64,000 bases of DNA from Halorussus lipolyticus (GCF_029338375.1 NZ_CP119804.1:1488001-1552000); one strand, 5' to 3'; positions 35,947 through 45,955 are shown, counted from the first letter of the stretch. Numbers and translations are program-made. The notes: generated by a model from the letters alone, not told the origin.

Positions 35947-36483
35947 TTAGACACCTCCAGTCTGGGGCTTCTCGGTGATGTAGACGCCGTCTTGGAAGAC
36001 GCGGGTGTCCTTGTCCTGAACGCGGGTCAGCTGTTCGATGTCGGCGGCCGTCTGGCCGACGTCCTCGATGCTGGGACCGCTCAGGTGCAGAACCTCGTCG
36101 TCCACTTCGACGCTCGTGTCGCCGTGAATCTCGGTGCGTCGCGGGGCCTTCTCACCGAGGAAGTTCTCGATGACGACCTCGCCGTTCTCGGCGCGGACCT
36201 GCATCGGGAAGTGGGAGTAGAAGACTTCCATCGTGTACTCCCAGCCCTCGGTCACGCCGTGGAACATGTTGCGAACGTGGCTCTCGAACGTGCCCACGGT
36301 CGCGTTGGTCTTGGCGTCTTCCTCCTCGCTCTCGATAACCACGGTGTCGCCGTCCACTTCGACCGACACGTCGGGGTACCAGAGGCGTCGCGTGACGCTC
36401 CCCTCCGGCCCCTCGACGGAGAGGTCGAGGTGGTCTTTGGTCGTGGTTACGTCGTCCGGAATTTCTAGTTCTGTTCGTGCCAT
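35947..36483 (-). CDS. rpl6: 50S ribosomal protein uL6
   Basis: 178 residues with the two similar uL6 domains: RTELEIPDDVTTTKDHLDLSVEGPEGSVTRRLWYPDVSVE and FPMQVRAENGEVVIENFLGEKAPRR. It binds near the sarcin-ricin loop and factor-binding site. The ATG at 36483 is preferred over a longer frame, whose extra 11 residues do not fit the family. It lies 4 nt after the uS8 gene. Confidence 0.97.
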   Translation of the reverse strand: MARTELEIPDDVTTTKDHLDLSVEGPEGSVTRRLWYPDVSVEVDGDTVVIESEEEDAKTNATVGTFESHVRNMFHGVTEGWEYTMEVFYSHFPMQVRAENGEVVIENFLGEKAPRRTEIHGDTSVEVDDEVLHLSGPSIEDVGQTAADIEQLTRVQDKDTRVFQDGVYITEKPQTGGV

Positions 36484-36487
36484 TGTT

Positions 36488-36880
36488 CTAGTAGACGTAG
36501 GCGATGACCTGCCCACCGACGCCCCGTTCGCGGGCCTCGTAGTGGCTCATGACGCCGTGGCTGGTCGTGACGACGAGTGCGCCGTAGTCGCGGGCGGGGA
36601 GGAATCGCTTCTCCCACTTCTCGAACTCGTCTGCTCCGGCGGAGTACCGGGGCTTGACCGCGCCACACTCGTTGATAGCGCCTTTCAGTTCGACCTCGAA
36701 TCGACCGGCCTTGCCGTCGTCGACGAACTCGAAGCCGTCGATGTACCCGCGGTCGTAGAAGACCTCAAGGACACTGCCGATTTCGTTCGAGGCGGGCTGT
36801 ACCGTGTGGTCCAGATGGCCGACACTCTCGGCGTTATCGACGCCCGAGAGCGCGTTGGCCAGCGGATCGTTTCCTGCCAT
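36488..36880 (-). CDS. rps8: 30S ribosomal protein uS8
   Basis: 130 residues. The N-terminal helix ([43 protein letters not shown]) and the C-terminal signature [28 protein letters not shown] are typical of uS8, which binds the central domain of 16S rRNA. The ATG at 36880 follows the uS14 stop by 2 nt; the longer frame starting at 36994 would overlap uS14. Confidence 0.97.
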   Translation of the reverse strand: MAGNDPLANALSGVDNAESVGHLDHTVQPASNEIGSVLEVFYDRGYIDGFEFVDDGKAGRFEVELKGAINECGAVKPRYSAGADEFEKWEKRFLPARDYGALVVTTSHGVMSHYEARERGVGGQVIAYVY

Positions 36881-36882
36881 AG

Positions 36883-37065
36883 TTATCGATACTTCTTGAA
36901 GCCCATGCTCCGGGCGATTTCGCGGAAACACTGCCGACACAGGTTGATGTCGTACTTGCCGACGAGACCCTGCTTTCGACCGCACCGCTGGCACTCGTCC
37001 GTCTGGCCGGTGCGCTTTCCGGCGTGTTCTCCGGTTGCCTCGGAGTCTGTTTCGCTTTCACTCAT
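36883..37065 (-). CDS. rps14: 30S ribosomal protein uS14 (zinc-binding type)
   Basis: 60 residues. Four zinc-ligand cysteines are in [22 protein letters not shown], followed by [14 protein letters not shown]. This is the short, zinc-containing archaeal form. An acidic/Thr-rich N-terminal segment ([17 protein letters not shown]) is an extra. It overlaps the uL5 gene by 4 nt. Confidence 0.97.
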   Translation of the reverse strand: MSESETDSEATGEHAGKRTGQTDECQRCGRKQGLVGKYDINLCRQCFREIARSMGFKKYR

Positions 37066-37586
37066 TCGTTGACCTCCACGTCGAAGTTGGATTCGAGGTA
37101 CGCGATTGCGTCCTCGGCGGTCAGCTTGTGACCCGAGGGAATCGACCGCGTGACCTTGTCGCGCTTGCTGACTCGGTAGCCCGGTCGGACGAGATTGACC
37201 GTCACGTCGAGACCGTAGATGCCGATGTTCGGGTCGTACTCCTGACTCGGGAACTCGGTGTGTTCCTCGACACCGAAACTGAAGTTCCCGGTCTCGTCGA
37301 ACTGACGCGCTGAGACGTCCGACAGCGGGAGCGCCTTCTGGAGGAACTCCTCGGCGTCGTCGTCACGGAGCGTCACCTTCGCGCCGATGGGGTCACCCTG
37401 ACGGATGCCGAACTCGGGCTTGGTGGACTTGGCCAGCGTCCGCACGCTCTGCTGACCGGTCACGTCTTCGAGGATTTCCTCGGCGTCCGCGAGTTCTCGA
37501 CCACCTTCGCCGACGCCCATGTGGACGACGACCTTCTCGACGGTCGGCTCTCGCATCTCGTGGAAGTCCGCCTCGGCTTCACTCAT
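37062..37586 (-). CDS. rpl5: 50S ribosomal protein uL5
   Basis: 174 residues. Archaeal uL5 motifs are [58 protein letters not shown] and [32 protein letters not shown]. It anchors 5S rRNA with uL18. It overlaps both neighbouring genes (eS4 upstream and uS14 downstream) by 4 nt. Confidence 0.97.
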   Translation of the reverse strand: MSEAEADFHEMREPTVEKVVVHMGVGEGGRELADAEEILEDVTGQQSVRTLAKSTKPEFGIRQGDPIGAKVTLRDDDAEEFLQKALPLSDVSARQFDETGNFSFGVEEHTEFPSQEYDPNIGIYGLDVTVNLVRPGYRVSKRDKVTRSIPSGHKLTAEDAIAYLESNFDVEVNE

Positions 37587-38284
37587 TCGTCATCACCCGT
37601 GAAGTTCTCGTCGATGACCACGACGTACTCCTCGACCGTCTCGAAGGTGCCGTCGTCGGTCTCGACTTCGACGTTGTTCGAACCGCTACCGGGCGTGACG
37701 GTGATGTCGGTGACTTCGCCGACTTCACCGGCGTGAGCGCCGCGAACGGCGGTCACGAGGCTCCCCTCCTCGTAGGGGAAGTGCGCCACGATGTCGTCGC
37801 CGTCGTTGGCGATGACGATGGAGTCGCCGGAGCTGTACTCACTCGCGTCCTCGACCAGCAGGTTCTGCCCGTCGTGGAGGTTGAGTTGAGTCTGGCCGCC
37901 GGTGACCTTGGTTTTGTCTTCGATTTTGCCCAGCTTGCTGTCGGCGGACTCCGCGTCGATGCCGGTCAGCGCAAGCCGACCGCCCTCGTCGGGGAAGACG
38001 CGGTAGTACTCCTCGCGCTCGGTGAACGCGAGAATGTCGAACATGCCGATGGGTCGGTCCTCCGCAACTCCCTCGTCGCCGTTGACGAGGACGGTGCCCT
38101 TTTCGAGGGCGTAGCGGGCTTCCTTCCGCGAATCGACGTATCCCAGCACGTCCCGCAGGATGATGAGGAGCGGGACGCCATCTTCGCCGTGCGGGCCGGA
38201 GTCGGCCTTCACGGTGAAGGTGTCGGTCTTTCGCTCGACCGGCCAAGACTTCGGAACGGAGAGTCGTTTCTGGTGCTTCGTCAT
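37583..38284 (-). CDS. rps4e: 30S ribosomal protein eS4
   Basis: 233 residues, an archaeal/eukaryotic-specific small-subunit protein. The N-terminus ([30 protein letters not shown]), an S4-type RNA-binding region ([32 protein letters not shown]) and a KOW-like segment ([21 protein letters not shown]) are evident. It overlaps the uL24 gene by 4 nt. This is the eS4 family and is not homologous to bacterial uS4. Confidence 0.97.
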   Translation of the reverse strand: MTKHQKRLSVPKSWPVERKTDTFTVKADSGPHGEDGVPLLIILRDVLGYVDSRKEARYALEKGTVLVNGDEGVAEDRPIGMFDILAFTEREEYYRVFPDEGGRLALTGIDAESADSKLGKIEDKTKVTGGQTQLNLHDGQNLLVEDASEYSSGDSIVIANDGDDIVAHFPYEEGSLVTAVRGAHAGEVGEVTDITVTPGSGSNNVEVETDDGTFETVEEYVVVIDENFTGDDE

Positions 38285-38637
38285 TCGTTCTCACCTCGGA
38301 GACGCTCCTCGCGTCGGTCGTCCTCGAGGTCGAGGTCGGTCACGCGAAGGTTGCTCGCGTCGAGCGGTCGCGGGACCTCTTCGCCGTCTGCCTTCTCGAC
38401 GGTGACGTCCTCGACGTGGACGATGGCATCTCGCAGGTCGACGTTGGTCACTTCGCCTTCCTCGCCGGCGAAGTCCCCGCGCATGACCTCGACGGTGTCG
38501 CCCGCGTTGACGCGGACACTGCGGGTGTCGAACTCCTCGCGGAGGTCGTCGGCGAGCGTCGCCTTGACCTGCTCGTGTCGCTCGTGGAGCGAGGCGCGCT
38601 CGGTCTGGTTTCGCTGTTTGCGTGGTTGCTCAGTCAT
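38281..38637 (-). CDS. rpl24: 50S ribosomal protein uL24
   Basis: 118 residues with a KOW motif in [28 protein letters not shown], preceded by the archaeal N-terminal helix ([17 protein letters not shown]). It helps to start assembly of the large subunit and lies near the exit tunnel. Both ends overlap neighbours by 4 nt, so translation is coupled. Confidence 0.97.
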   Translation of the reverse strand: MTEQPRKQRNQTERASLHERHEQVKATLADDLREEFDTRSVRVNAGDTVEVMRGDFAGEEGEVTNVDLRDAIVHVEDVTVEKADGEEVPRPLDASNLRVTDLDLEDDRREERLRGENE

Positions 38638-39032
38638 ACTATCATCGTAGCGGTGCTTGCGATACTTCCGAACCGCTCTGCGACTTCCCGCGCGATGGGA
38701 CCCTTGATTTCGGTCCCGCGCGGCTCCTCGACGTCGTCGATGACGACGGCCGCGTTGTCTTCGAACTTGACGCGGGTGCCGTCGGGACGGCGGATGGGCT
38801 TGCGCTGGCGGACGATGACGGCCTCCAGCACTTGGCGTCGCATCTCGGGGGTACCCTTCGTGACCGAGACGGTCACTTTGTCGCCGATGCCCGCCTTGGG
38901 GTGTCGGCTCTTGGTGCCCGAGTAGCCGGAGACGCTAATGACCTTGAGTTCACGCGCGCCGGTGTTGTCGGCACACGTCAGCAGGGACCCCTTCGAGAGG
39001 CCCTGCGTCACGTCGGCTTTGAGCGCTTCCAT
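38634..39032 (-). CDS. rpl14: 50S ribosomal protein uL14
   Basis: 132 residues. The core [24 protein letters not shown] and [28 protein letters not shown] plus the [11 protein letters not shown] strand define uL14, which sits at the subunit interface. Its start codon overlaps the uS17 stop by 1 nt. Confidence 0.97.
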   Translation of the reverse strand: MEALKADVTQGLSKGSLLTCADNTGARELKVISVSGYSGTKSRHPKAGIGDKVTVSVTKGTPEMRRQVLEAVIVRQRKPIRRPDGTRVKFEDNAAVVIDDVEEPRGTEIKGPIAREVAERFGSIASTATMIV

Positions 39033-39409
39033 TATTCGTCGCCCTCCGATTCGTCCTGTTGTTCGGTGCCGCCCGCGCCGAAGCTCCGCGTCGTCTCGAA
39101 CTGCTCGACGACGACGTGGCTCTTGGTCTTCGAAAGCGGTCGGGTCTCAGCGATACGAACCGTGTCGCCGACTTCCAGTTCCATGCAGTCCGGGTGGTGT
39201 GCCGGAACGCGGGACCGGCGCTTCATGTACCGGTCGTACTTCGGAACCGGAACGTCGTACTCTCGCTCGACGATCACGGTCTTGTCCATGTCGGTGGAGG
39301 CAACCTCTCCTTCGAGGGTCTGGCCGCGCACGGAAAGCGTTCCGTGGAACGGACAGTTCTCGTCGGAGCAGGTTCCCTCCGGCTCTGATACGTTCAGTCC
39401 TATTGCCAT
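39032..39409 (-). CDS. rps17: 30S ribosomal protein uS17
   Basis: 125 residues with the archaeal N-terminal extension containing [21 protein letters not shown] and the OB fold ([37 protein letters not shown]...[20 protein letters not shown]). The C-terminal 15 residues are acidic. The start lies 10 nt inside the rnp1 gene, the largest overlap in this operon. Confidence 0.97.
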   Translation of the reverse strand: MAIGLNVSEPEGTCSDENCPFHGTLSVRGQTLEGEVASTDMDKTVIVEREYDVPVPKYDRYMKRRSRVPAHHPDCMELEVGDTVRIAETRPLSKTKSHVVVEQFETTRSFGAGGTEQQDESEGDE

Positions 39410-39783
39410 TTAGAGTCACCTGCCTTCTCGGTGCGCAGTTCGGGTCGTGAGAGCAGTCGCGCGCCATCCACCGTAACGTAGGCCACGCCCTCGCAAGCAC
39501 CAGACTGACCGGAGCGGACTCCGGCAGTTTCCGATGCAAGTTTGGACGCGGTCCCCGAGGCCTTCTCGACCCCGGCGGATTCATCTGTGAGCGCGAACTC
39601 GAATTTCGAGCCCTGTTTTGGCACCTGCCGCACCCGAGAGCCAGACGCGACGCTCAACGTCCCCTGCGTCTCGGCGACGACCCGGCCCTCGATTCCCACG
39701 AGGTCCGGATTCGCCGCGTCCACGACGCGGACGGGAAGCCCGTTGAGTTCGTGTCGCGTCAGCGTCTCGGGTGTTAGTGGCAT
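39400..39783 (-). CDS. rnp1: RNase P protein component 1 (Rpp29/Pop4-like)
   Basis: 127 residues with the Rpp29 barrel: [58 protein letters not shown]. It is one of the protein subunits of archaeal RNase P, which trims tRNA 5' ends, and it is normally found between the uL29 and uS17 genes as here. The C-terminal roughly 50 residues are Ser/Gly/Ala-rich and poorly conserved. It overlaps uS17 by 10 nt. The ATG is 2 nt after the uL29 stop. Confidence 0.95.
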   Translation of the reverse strand: MPLTPETLTRHELNGLPVRVVDAANPDLVGIEGRVVAETQGTLSVASGSRVRQVPKQGSKFEFALTDESAGVEKASGTASKLASETAGVRSGQSGACEGVAYVTVDGARLLSRPELRTEKAGDSKWQ

Positions 39784-39785
39784 GG

Positions 39786-40001
39786 TTATTCGTCTTCGTC
39801 CAAGTCGCCTTCCTCGCGCTGAACCGTCTTGATTCGCGCGATGGTCCGGCGAAGTTCCTTGAATCGACCGGGGTCCTCGGGGGCACCACCGGCCGCCTTC
39901 ACTGCTTTCGCGTTGAGGAGTTCCGTTTCGAGTTCCTCCAGCTCGGACTCCCGCTCTGCGGGCGTCATGTCGCGGATTTCCTCGGTGTGAAGAATCGCCA
40001 T
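39786..40001 (-). CDS. rpl29: 50S ribosomal protein uL29
   Basis: 71 residues forming the expected helical hairpin: [53 protein letters not shown]. It binds near the tunnel exit and the signal-recognition particle site. The start codon overlaps the uS3 stop by 1 nt. Confidence 0.97.
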   Translation of the reverse strand: MAILHTEEIRDMTPAERESELEELETELLNAKAVKAAGGAPEDPGRFKELRRTIARIKTVQREEGDLDEDE

Positions 40002-40921
40002 TATTCCTCACCCTCCTCGTCTTCCATCTCGTCCATGAGGTCCTCGGCTTCCTGCTCGACTTCCTCCTCCAGTTCGTCGAGTTCCTCCTCGACGGACTGG
40101 TCGGACTCGGCGTCCTCGGATTCCTCCGAGGCGCTCTCGTCCTCGATGACCTCCTCGACGACTTCCTCGTCGATGTCTTCCTCGCCGACTTCAGCAGGCT
40201 CCTCGCCCGCCTCCTCGTCGGCTCGAAGGTCTTCGAGTTCCTCGTCGGTCGGCTCCTCGAGGAGTTCCTCGACGCCAGCCTGCTCGTTGGCCTCGACGGC
40301 CTCCGGGACGACTTCCTCGGGGCTCGCGCCCTCCTCGATTTCGAAGTCGTCGGGGAGCTTGGCGTTCGGCGGGATGATTTTGACGTCCACGCCGATGGTG
40401 CCGAGTTTGAGGACGGCGACGCCCTGACCGTGGTCAACGATGTCCTCGGCGGGTTCGCCGTTGTGCTTGATGTAGCCGCGGTTGAACTTCTCGACGCGGG
40501 AACGGGCACCAGTCACCTTACCGGACAGGACGATTTCGGCACCCAGCGCGCCGGCGTCCATGATGCGGTCGATGGTGGTGTGACCGGCCTTCCGGAAGTA
40601 CCAACCGCGTTCGAGCGCGTTGGCGAGTCGGTCGGCGACGATGCGGGCGTTCAGGTCCGGCTCGTCCACTTCCTGCACGTCGATTTGCGGGTCTTCGAGG
40701 TCGAACCGCTCTTCGAGTTGGGTGGTGATCTTCCGGATGTTCTTCCCGCCTTTGCCGATGACCATACCGGGCTTCTCGGCCTTGAGGACGATTTGGGTTC
40801 CCATCGGGGTCTTGGCGACTTCCATGCCACCGTAGCCCGCGCGGCCGAGTTCCTCGGCGAAGAATTCGTCGATCTGAGACCGCTGAAGCCCGTCGTGAAT
40901 GAACTCTTGTTCGTCTGCCAT
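40001..40921 (-). CDS. rps3: 30S ribosomal protein uS3 with long acidic tail
   Basis: 306 residues. The KH domain ([37 protein letters not shown]) and the second domain ([33 protein letters not shown]) are normal. Residues ~200-306 are very rich in Glu and Asp (EEEGEE and similar), far longer than in non-halophiles. The protein lines the mRNA entry. It overlaps the uL22 gene and the uL29 gene by 1 nt each. Confidence 0.97.
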   Translation of the reverse strand: MADEQEFIHDGLQRSQIDEFFAEELGRAGYGGMEVAKTPMGTQIVLKAEKPGMVIGKGGKNIRKITTQLEERFDLEDPQIDVQEVDEPDLNARIVADRLANALERGWYFRKAGHTTIDRIMDAGALGAEIVLSGKVTGARSRVEKFNRGYIKHNGEPAEDIVDHGQGVAVLKLGTIGVDVKIIPPNAKLPDDFEIEEGASPEEVVPEAVEANEQAGVEELLEEPTDEELEDLRADEEAGEEPAEVGEEDIDEEVVEEVIEDESASEESEDAESDQSVEEELDELEEEVEQEAEDLMDEMEDEEGEE

Positions 40922-41382
40922 TATTCTTCGACCTCCTCAAGAACGAGTTCGACGTCTACTTCCATCGTGTTCCACGCGCTGGCTCGTCCCATCGCGCGGG
41001 GCTTGCGGCCCTGCACCTCGCCGATTTTGTGGGCGGCGACGTGCATGATTTCCATCTCCTCGCCGTCGAAGCCCTGCTGGTCCGCGTTGTTGACGACGTT
41101 CTCGATGAGGGTCAGGAAGGCCTCGCTGGCCTTCTCGGGGTAGCGACCGGCGTCCCAGCCGTCGATGTCGCTTCGGTGGCCGACGCCGCTGTTATGTTGC
41201 TTGAACGGCACCGACTGCTCCTCGTTGATGACCGCTTGGAGGTACTCGCGGGCCTCTCCAGCGGTCATGCCCTTGATTTCGCGGGCGATGGCTTTGCTGT
41301 GCTTGTGGCTCATGTGCCGCTCCCGGAGCATCCCCTTGGCGGTTGTGTCCGGGTCGGTCTCGACGCTGTAACTGATTCCCAT
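40921..41382 (-). CDS. rpl22: 50S ribosomal protein uL22
   Basis: 153 residues. The family core is [38 protein letters not shown] and [32 protein letters not shown], with the loop that reaches into the peptide exit tunnel. An archaeal insertion lies between the helices. It is 3 nt after the uS19 gene. Confidence 0.97.
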   Translation of the reverse strand: MGISYSVETDPDTTAKGMLRERHMSHKHSKAIAREIKGMTAGEAREYLQAVINEEQSVPFKQHNSGVGHRSDIDGWDAGRYPEKASEAFLTLIENVVNNADQQGFDGEEMEIMHVAAHKIGEVQGRKPRAMGRASAWNTMEVDVELVLEEVEE

Positions 41383-41385
41383 GGT

Positions 41386-41811
41386 TTACTTGAGTGGCAC
41401 GAACTTCGAGGAGCGGGTCGCGCCGATACCGGCCTGTCCGTGTTCGACCGACTTTCGGGTCAGTTGGAATTCGCCGAGGTAATGGCCGATCATCTCAGGC
41501 TCGACGTACACGCGCTCGAAGCTCTGACCGGTGTACACCTCGAACGTCTTCCCCACGAACTCCGGCAGAATCGGCATGTTCCGGAGGTGCGTCCGAATCG
41601 GGTCGTTTGCCGACCCCTCCTCGGTCGCCTCGCGGGCCTCCTCCAGCAGTTTCTCCTGCTGGGCGGACAGACCACGCTCGATAGTTCGCCGCTGGCGAGC
41701 GGGAAGCAGTTCCGCGACTTCATCGACGCTCAGGTCCTGCAACTCGTCGAGGTCGTAGCCGCGGTAGGTGAACTCACCTTCACGGCCGGTTCGGTATTCG
41801 CCTTCGCTCAT
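41386..41811 (-). CDS. rps19: 30S ribosomal protein uS19
   Basis: 141 residues. The C-terminal part carries the uS19 signature: [65 protein letters not shown]. The N-terminus ([33 protein letters not shown]) is the archaeal extension. It is 2 nt after the uL2 gene. Confidence 0.97.
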   Translation of the reverse strand: MSEGEYRTGREGEFTYRGYDLDELQDLSVDEVAELLPARQRRTIERGLSAQQEKLLEEAREATEEGSANDPIRTHLRNMPILPEFVGKTFEVYTGQSFERVYVEPEMIGHYLGEFQLTRKSVEHGQAGIGATRSSKFVPLK

Positions 41812-41813
41812 GG

Positions 41814-42533
41814 CTAGTTACCTCCTCGTCCCGTTCGCCGGGACGAGATGTCCCCGACCTTCCGTCCGGGCGGTGCGTTCCGCGAAACGGACTTGGGTTT
41901 GCCGGGGTGCTGGCGGCCACCGCCACCGAACGGGTGGTCGACGGCGTTCATCGCTACGCCGCGCACGTTCGGCCACTTGGTGCCGCGAGCCTTCATCTTG
42001 TGGTGCTTGTTACCTGCCTTGACCATCGGCTTCTCGGTTCGGCCGCCACCTGCGACCACGCCGATGGTCGCCCGACAGTCGGGCGAGAGGCGCTTGACCT
42101 CGCCGCTGGGCAGTTCCACGACGGCGGCGTCGCGGTCGTGCGTGACGAGGTTCGCGCTCACGCCGGAGGCGCGAGCGAACTTGCCACCGTCGCCGGGCTG
42201 GCGCTCGACGTTACAGACCGGGACTCCTTCCGGAATCTCGGCCAGCGGCAGTGTGTTGCCCTCCTTGATTTCGGCGCTAACGCCGATTTGGATGGTCTCG
42301 CCGACGCCGACACCCTCGGGAACGAGGATGAGGCGCTGGTCGCCGTCCTCGAACTCGACGGCGGCGACTGGCGCGCTTCGGGCCGGGTCGTGTTCGATGT
42401 CCACGACCGTCCCGGAGACGGTATCGACGTCTTCGGGCTTCTTGTGCGTGAGGTCCGCCTTGTACTGGTGCGACGGGGCGCGGAACGTCGGCGTCCCGCG
42501 ACCACGTCGCTGTCCTTGAATTCGTCGTCCCAT
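41814..42533 (-). CDS. rpl2: 50S ribosomal protein uL2
   Basis: 239 residues, close to the peptidyl-transferase centre. The [21 protein letters not shown] fold, the [28 protein letters not shown] block and the C-terminal signature [36 protein letters not shown], with the catalysis-related His, are present. It is 3 nt after the uL23 gene. Confidence 0.98.
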   Translation of the reverse strand: MGRRIQGQRRGRGTPTFRAPSHQYKADLTHKKPEDVDTVSGTVVDIEHDPARSAPVAAVEFEDGDQRLILVPEGVGVGETIQIGVSAEIKEGNTLPLAEIPEGVPVCNVERQPGDGGKFARASGVSANLVTHDRDAAVVELPSGEVKRLSPDCRATIGVVAGGGRTEKPMVKAGNKHHKMKARGTKWPNVRGVAMNAVDHPFGGGGRQHPGKPKSVSRNAPPGRKVGDISSRRTGRGGN

Positions 42534-42536
42534 GTG

Positions 42537-42791
42537 TCAGAACACCCCGATTCGGGAGGCGACTTCCTGCGCGTCGTCGTCCTCGGAGAGAGTCACCGTG
42601 GCCTTCTTGTCACCGTTCATGGTGACCTGCGTGTTGACCTTCTCGATGGTGACCTCGTACTGTTGCTCGATTTCCTCGCGGATTTCGGGCTTGTCTGCGT
42701 CGAGGTCCACGATGAACTGGAGCTTGTTGTCGAAGTCCATCTGGTTCATCGCCTTCTCCGTGACCCACGGATACTCGATGACCGAACTCAT
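42537..42791 (-). CDS. rpl23: 50S ribosomal protein uL23
   Basis: 84 residues, the short archaeal form. The sequence is [52 protein letters not shown]. It is at the tunnel exit. The gene starts inside the uL4 gene (4-nt ATGA overlap). Confidence 0.97.
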   Translation of the reverse strand: MSSVIEYPWVTEKAMNQMDFDNKLQFIVDLDADKPEIREEIEQQYEVTIEKVNTQVTMNGDKKATVTLSEDDDAQEVASRIGVF

Positions 42792-43534
42792 CGCTCGGCC
42801 ACCTCCTCGACTGCACTCTCGGTCCAGACCGTGAGTCGGCCGGGATGCGCGCCGGGCGCGAGGTCCTCTGCGTTGACCTCACCGGCGGTCGCCACGTCGG
42901 CACCCGCGAGGTTGCGGGCGGCCTTCGACGGTTCGTCGCTGGTCACGAACAGGACCGACTTGGGCGTCTTGTACTTGCGCCCACGGGTCGTACCCTGTCC
43001 GGCCCGAATCGACTTGTTCTCCTCGGCGCGCTCGATGTCGGCGTCGAGGCCGACTGCTTCGAGGAAGGAGACGACCTCCTTGGTCTTCACGAGGTCCTCG
43101 AAGTCGTCCGAGACGACCAGCGGCAGTTCGAGGTCGTCGTCGAACTGGTGGCCGCGCTCGGAGACGAGGTCGGCGTCGGTGGTCGCCGCGACGGCGCTCC
43201 GAATCGCCTTCTTTCGCTCCTTCGTGTTGATGTCGAGCGTTCGGTCTTTCTCCTCTTTCGGCGGGTGCGCCTTGCGACCCCCAACGGCCTGCGGCACTCG
43301 GGCCGCCTGACCGTTCGTCCGGGGGACGTGGGCCATCCCGCGACCGCTACCGGGCGACTCCGCCGAGGTTCGCATCCCAGCGTAGTCGTCCGCGCCGTAG
43401 TCCTGCTTGCGGTTTGCCTGCGCGGCGAGGACGGCTCGCTTGATGAGGTCCTTCCGGACGGTCTTGTCGAAGACCGCCGGCAGGTCGAGCGTACCGTCTT
43501 CCTCGCCGTCGAGGTTGCGGATTGTTGCCTGCAT
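42788..43534 (-). CDS. rpl4: 50S ribosomal protein uL4
   Basis: 248 residues. The tunnel loop ([66 protein letters not shown]) and the nucleotide-fold C-terminal domain are clear. It has the archaeal length, longer than bacterial uL4. It follows the uL3 gene by 3 nt. Confidence 0.97.
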   Translation of the reverse strand: MQATIRNLDGEEDGTLDLPAVFDKTVRKDLIKRAVLAAQANRKQDYGADDYAGMRTSAESPGSGRGMAHVPRTNGQAARVPQAVGGRKAHPPKEEKDRTLDINTKERKKAIRSAVAATTDADLVSERGHQFDDDLELPLVVSDDFEDLVKTKEVVSFLEAVGLDADIERAEENKSIRAGQGTTRGRKYKTPKSVLFVTSDEPSKAARNLAGADVATAGEVNAEDLAPGAHPGRLTVWTESAVEEVAER

Positions 43535-43537
43535 AGT

Positions 43538-44554
43538 TTATCCTTGGTTGGATTCGGTGCTTACGTACCGCACCTCGGGGTCGAGGCGCGGCTGATCTTT
43601 CGGTCGGACGGCAGGGCGGAAGCGCAGGAGGCGCTTGTCCGGGCCGGGGACCGAACCTTTGACCAGCGCGTACTGGCCATCGACTTCGCCGTAGTTGACG
43701 AAGCCACCATCGACGTTGATGTCGTCGCCTTCACCGAGGTCGATGAGGCGCTTGTTCAGTTCGGTACGCTGGTGGTAGCCGGTCTGGCCCTGCTGGGGCA
43801 CGGTCGAACGCACGCGGGACGGGTTCCACGGGCCGAGGTTACCGATTCGGCGCCGCCATCCCTGCCGTGCGTGCTTGCCCTTTCGCTTCTGGACGCCCCA
43901 TCGCTTGACGGGACCCTGCGTGCCTTTACCTTTCGTGACGCCGCTCACGTCCATGTACTCGCCGGCGCGGAACACGTCGTTCATGTCGTGTTCCCCGCCG
44001 TCGGCGAGTACGTCCAGCGCGAAGTCGACGCGGTCGTCGAGCGACCCGCCGCCGACGCGAGTCTCCATCACGTCGGGCTTCTTCTTGGGAACGCTGGGGA
44101 TGTTGTCCGGAACGGTGTGGGTGACGACGCGAAGGTCGGCGACGTCGCCGTTCTGAACTGCTTCGCGCAGTTCGTCCTTGGCGGCGTCGGCGTCGTAGTC
44201 CTCCGGCACGTCGAGCGTGCGCGAGAGGTCGTCGTGGAAGTCGTCGCCCCACACTTCCGTCAGCGGCTTCTTGCCGTACGGCGTGTCTTCGTAGGCTCGC
44301 AGAGCGACCGCTCGCATGGGCGGCGTCTCCACGATGGTGACGGGAACGGTCTCCTCCATCCCCTCTCGCGGGGAGTCGGATTCGTCGTTGACCATCACCA
44401 CGTGGGTCATGCCGACCTTGTAACCCGCGAAGCCCTGCAGGGACGGACTGCCGTCTCCTTCGGGCCACGAGTTGAAGCGCGGAACCTCACTGGTCGCACG
44501 CTTGCGGGGGCCGAACCCTAGCGAACCTTTGCGTGGTCTGCTTGTTTCTGGCAT
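43538..44554 (-). CDS. rpl3: 50S ribosomal protein uL3
   Basis: 338 residues, the archaeal/eukaryotic length. It has the N-terminal extension (RKGSLGFGPRKRATSEVPRFNSWPE), the domain motif GFAGYKVGMTHVVMV and the loop GVTKGKGTQGPVKRWGVQKRKGKHARQGWRRRIGNLGPWNPSRVRSTVPQQGQTGYHQRTELNKR. It lies 4 nt after the SPOUT methyltransferase gene, with a GTGAT-type ribosome site in the latter's end. Confidence 0.97.
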   Translation of the reverse strand: MPETSRPRKGSLGFGPRKRATSEVPRFNSWPEGDGSPSLQGFAGYKVGMTHVVMVNDESDSPREGMEETVPVTIVETPPMRAVALRAYEDTPYGKKPLTEVWGDDFHDDLSRTLDVPEDYDADAAKDELREAVQNGDVADLRVVTHTVPDNIPSVPKKKPDVMETRVGGGSLDDRVDFALDVLADGGEHDMNDVFRAGEYMDVSGVTKGKGTQGPVKRWGVQKRKGKHARQGWRRRIGNLGPWNPSRVRSTVPQQGQTGYHQRTELNKRLIDLGEGDDINVDGGFVNYGEVDGQYALVKGSVPGPDKRLLRFRPAVRPKDQPRLDPEVRYVSTESNQG

Positions 44555-44558
44555 CGTA

Positions 44559-45443
44559 TCACTTCTCTTTGAGGTTCAGGCAGGCGAGGGCGGCGAACAT
44601 CGCTTCTTCAGTTCGCACGACCCCGCTACCTTGATTCGGAACCGCGTTCAGCCAGAGGTCAAACCGGCCGGGTGCGCCCGATTCGACTCCGGACTCCGCG
44701 TCCGCCTCGTCCTCCCCGACTGGCCACGTATCGGCCAGCGAATCTGTGGGGAGGTCGAGCATCTCCGGCAGACCGCGACCCGGTGAACCGAATGCGACGG
44801 TCATACCGTCACGCTCGGTCCGGCCGACCAGTTCGGTCAGCCGCCGGGCCGTCAACTCGACCCCGTGGCGGGACGTTCCGATTCGAACGCCCGCGTCGTC
44901 GCGGTCGAGGGCCGCCGGAAGGTCCATGCGCATCACCGACAAGCCCGAAACGGGCTCGTCTACGAGTTTCGCACGGACCGGACTTCGCGAAGAGATCCTG
45001 ACGGTTACGCGCTCTCCCTCGCCAACCTCCATTTCTGGCGGTACGACGAGTGAGATCGGGTGTTGCAGTCCGCAATTGACCCGAACGCGCCCTTCAGGTC
45101 CGACCTCGGTCACGATTCCCTGTCTTAACGACCCCGAACCCTCGGATTCGGAGCCGGTCAGTGACGGAGCGCGGAGCGGCGGCAGGACGCCCGCGTACTC
45201 CAGTTCGTCCCGCTTGCCGAATACCTCCTTTCGGAGATAGGGCGGCGTCGCGGCGTACTCCAGCACGGTGCTTACGAACCCGCCACCCCATCGCCGTTCG
45301 CCGTCGGGGTCCGGAAAGACCACGAGGCGGTCGGCCCGGAACACCGTCGCCGCGCGGGCGACGTAACCGATTTTGCGAGTCGCCTCGCGCTTGTCTTCGG
45401 CTTCCCGGACGAGGGATGACGGAACGAGGACGCTGACGGTCAT
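44559..45443 (-). CDS. SPOUT-fold RNA methyltransferase (uridine N3-methyltransferase-like), first gene of ribosomal operon
   Basis: 294 residues of the archaeal SPOUT family (Methyltrn_RNA_3), which is normally encoded just before the uL3 gene. The N-terminal half (VSVLVPSSLVREAEDKREATRKIGYVARAATVFRADRLVVFPD) contains the first SAM-knot strand. An OB-like insertion (RQGIVTEVGPEGRVRVNCG) follows, and the C-terminal FGSPGRGLPEMLD...FDLWLNAVPNQGSGVVRTEEAMFAALACLN forms the trefoil knot. Homologues are predicted to methylate uridine in rRNA. Its placement suggests coupling of ribosome assembly and rRNA modification. Confidence 0.93.
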   Translation of the reverse strand: MTVSVLVPSSLVREAEDKREATRKIGYVARAATVFRADRLVVFPDPDGERRWGGGFVSTVLEYAATPPYLRKEVFGKRDELEYAGVLPPLRAPSLTGSESEGSGSLRQGIVTEVGPEGRVRVNCGLQHPISLVVPPEMEVGEGERVTVRISSRSPVRAKLVDEPVSGLSVMRMDLPAALDRDDAGVRIGTSRHGVELTARRLTELVGRTERDGMTVAFGSPGRGLPEMLDLPTDSLADTWPVGEDEADAESGVESGAPGRFDLWLNAVPNQGSGVVRTEEAMFAALACLNLKEK

Positions 45444-45498
45444 ACCATACCGCTTCGACGCCCCGTCACTAGACTGTAGCGAATCGTACCGGCTTAGG

Positions 45499-45508
45499 TC
45501 TTAAAAGG
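45499..45508 (-). promoter_or_regulatory. TATA box of S10-spc ribosomal operon
   Basis: Plus-strand TCTTAAAAGG (minus CCTTTTAAGA) is the strongest TATA-like box upstream of the SPOUT/uL3 operon. It lies about 60 nt before the ATG, so the transcript would start near 45478 and have a roughly 35-nt leader, unlike the many leaderless genes nearby. Confidence 0.5.
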
Positions 45509-45789
45509 GTGCCGCTTTACTCTCGGGATTGCGATGGCCTCACAAAGCTCCTGCCGGCAGAAATCACGGCTTGAAGCGTGGGACCTCCTCACATCCACTC
45601 CGTTCGAGACGAGGCCGTCTGATACGAAGCCAACCGCGGAGCATCGTAACCGCCACGGACTCACACGCCTCACGACGGTCGCGCGTGCCCGAATCAAGAT
45701 TAATTGTCGGGGACAGCACCGTCGGCGTCCTCCTCGAAACCGGGGCTTGAATAATGCCACCGTATGGCGATTCCGTCTGCTTTCGGAAG

Positions 45790-45798
45790 CCTTATTTG
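45790..45798 (+). promoter_or_regulatory. TATA box of tRNA-Gly gene
   Basis: CCTTATTTG is placed to start transcription near 45820, leaving a roughly 22-nt 5' leader that RNase P would remove. Confidence 0.55.
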
Positions 45799-45841
45799 TT
45801 CGCCCGGCATTGTTGGAAATGCAGACGAAGACCGAACACGT

Positions 45842-45912
45842 GCGCTGGTAGTGTAGTGGTATCACGTGACCTTGCCATGGTCGCAACCGGGGTTCAAATC
45901 CCCGCCAGCGCA
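45842..45912 (+). tRNA. tRNA-Gly (anticodon GCC)
   Basis: 71 nt with all four arms. The acceptor stem GCGCTGG pairs with CCAGCGC. The D arm contains AGTGGTA. The anticodon arm TGACC-TTGCCAT-GGTCG places GCC in the loop, and the T arm is CGGGG-TTCAAAT-CCCCG. The discriminator base is A and no CCA is encoded. The G1 start and 7-bp acceptor stem are perfect. It is the only tRNA gene I see in the window. Confidence 0.95.
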
Positions 45913-45931
45913 TTTCTACTGAAGCAAGTTG

Positions 45932-45955
45932 GCGAGCGACGTTCATGTCGCTCGC
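45932..45955 (+). terminator. Hairpin 20 nt after tRNA-Gly
   Basis: GCGAGCGAC and GTCGCTCGC are perfect inverted repeats with a 6-nt loop, starting 20 nt past the tRNA. It may stop transcription or protect the 3' end. A T run is lacking, so termination is not certain. Confidence 0.45.

Larger units (their letters stand above)
45444..45841. other. Intergenic region with divergent promoters
   Basis: No credible protein gene is visible in these 398 nt. It holds the leader/promoter of the ribosomal operon at the left end and the tRNA promoter at the right end. A short CACGG-N6-GCGTG hairpin near 45572 precedes a GACCTCCTCACATCC segment that recalls the ends of IS200/IS605-type elements, but nothing else of such an element is present. 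Confidence 0.5.

Noticed and set aside
45560..45600. Right end of an IS200/IS605-type element
   Set aside because: Only a short hairpin and a similar-looking tail are present; no transposase, TnpB or opposite end was found.
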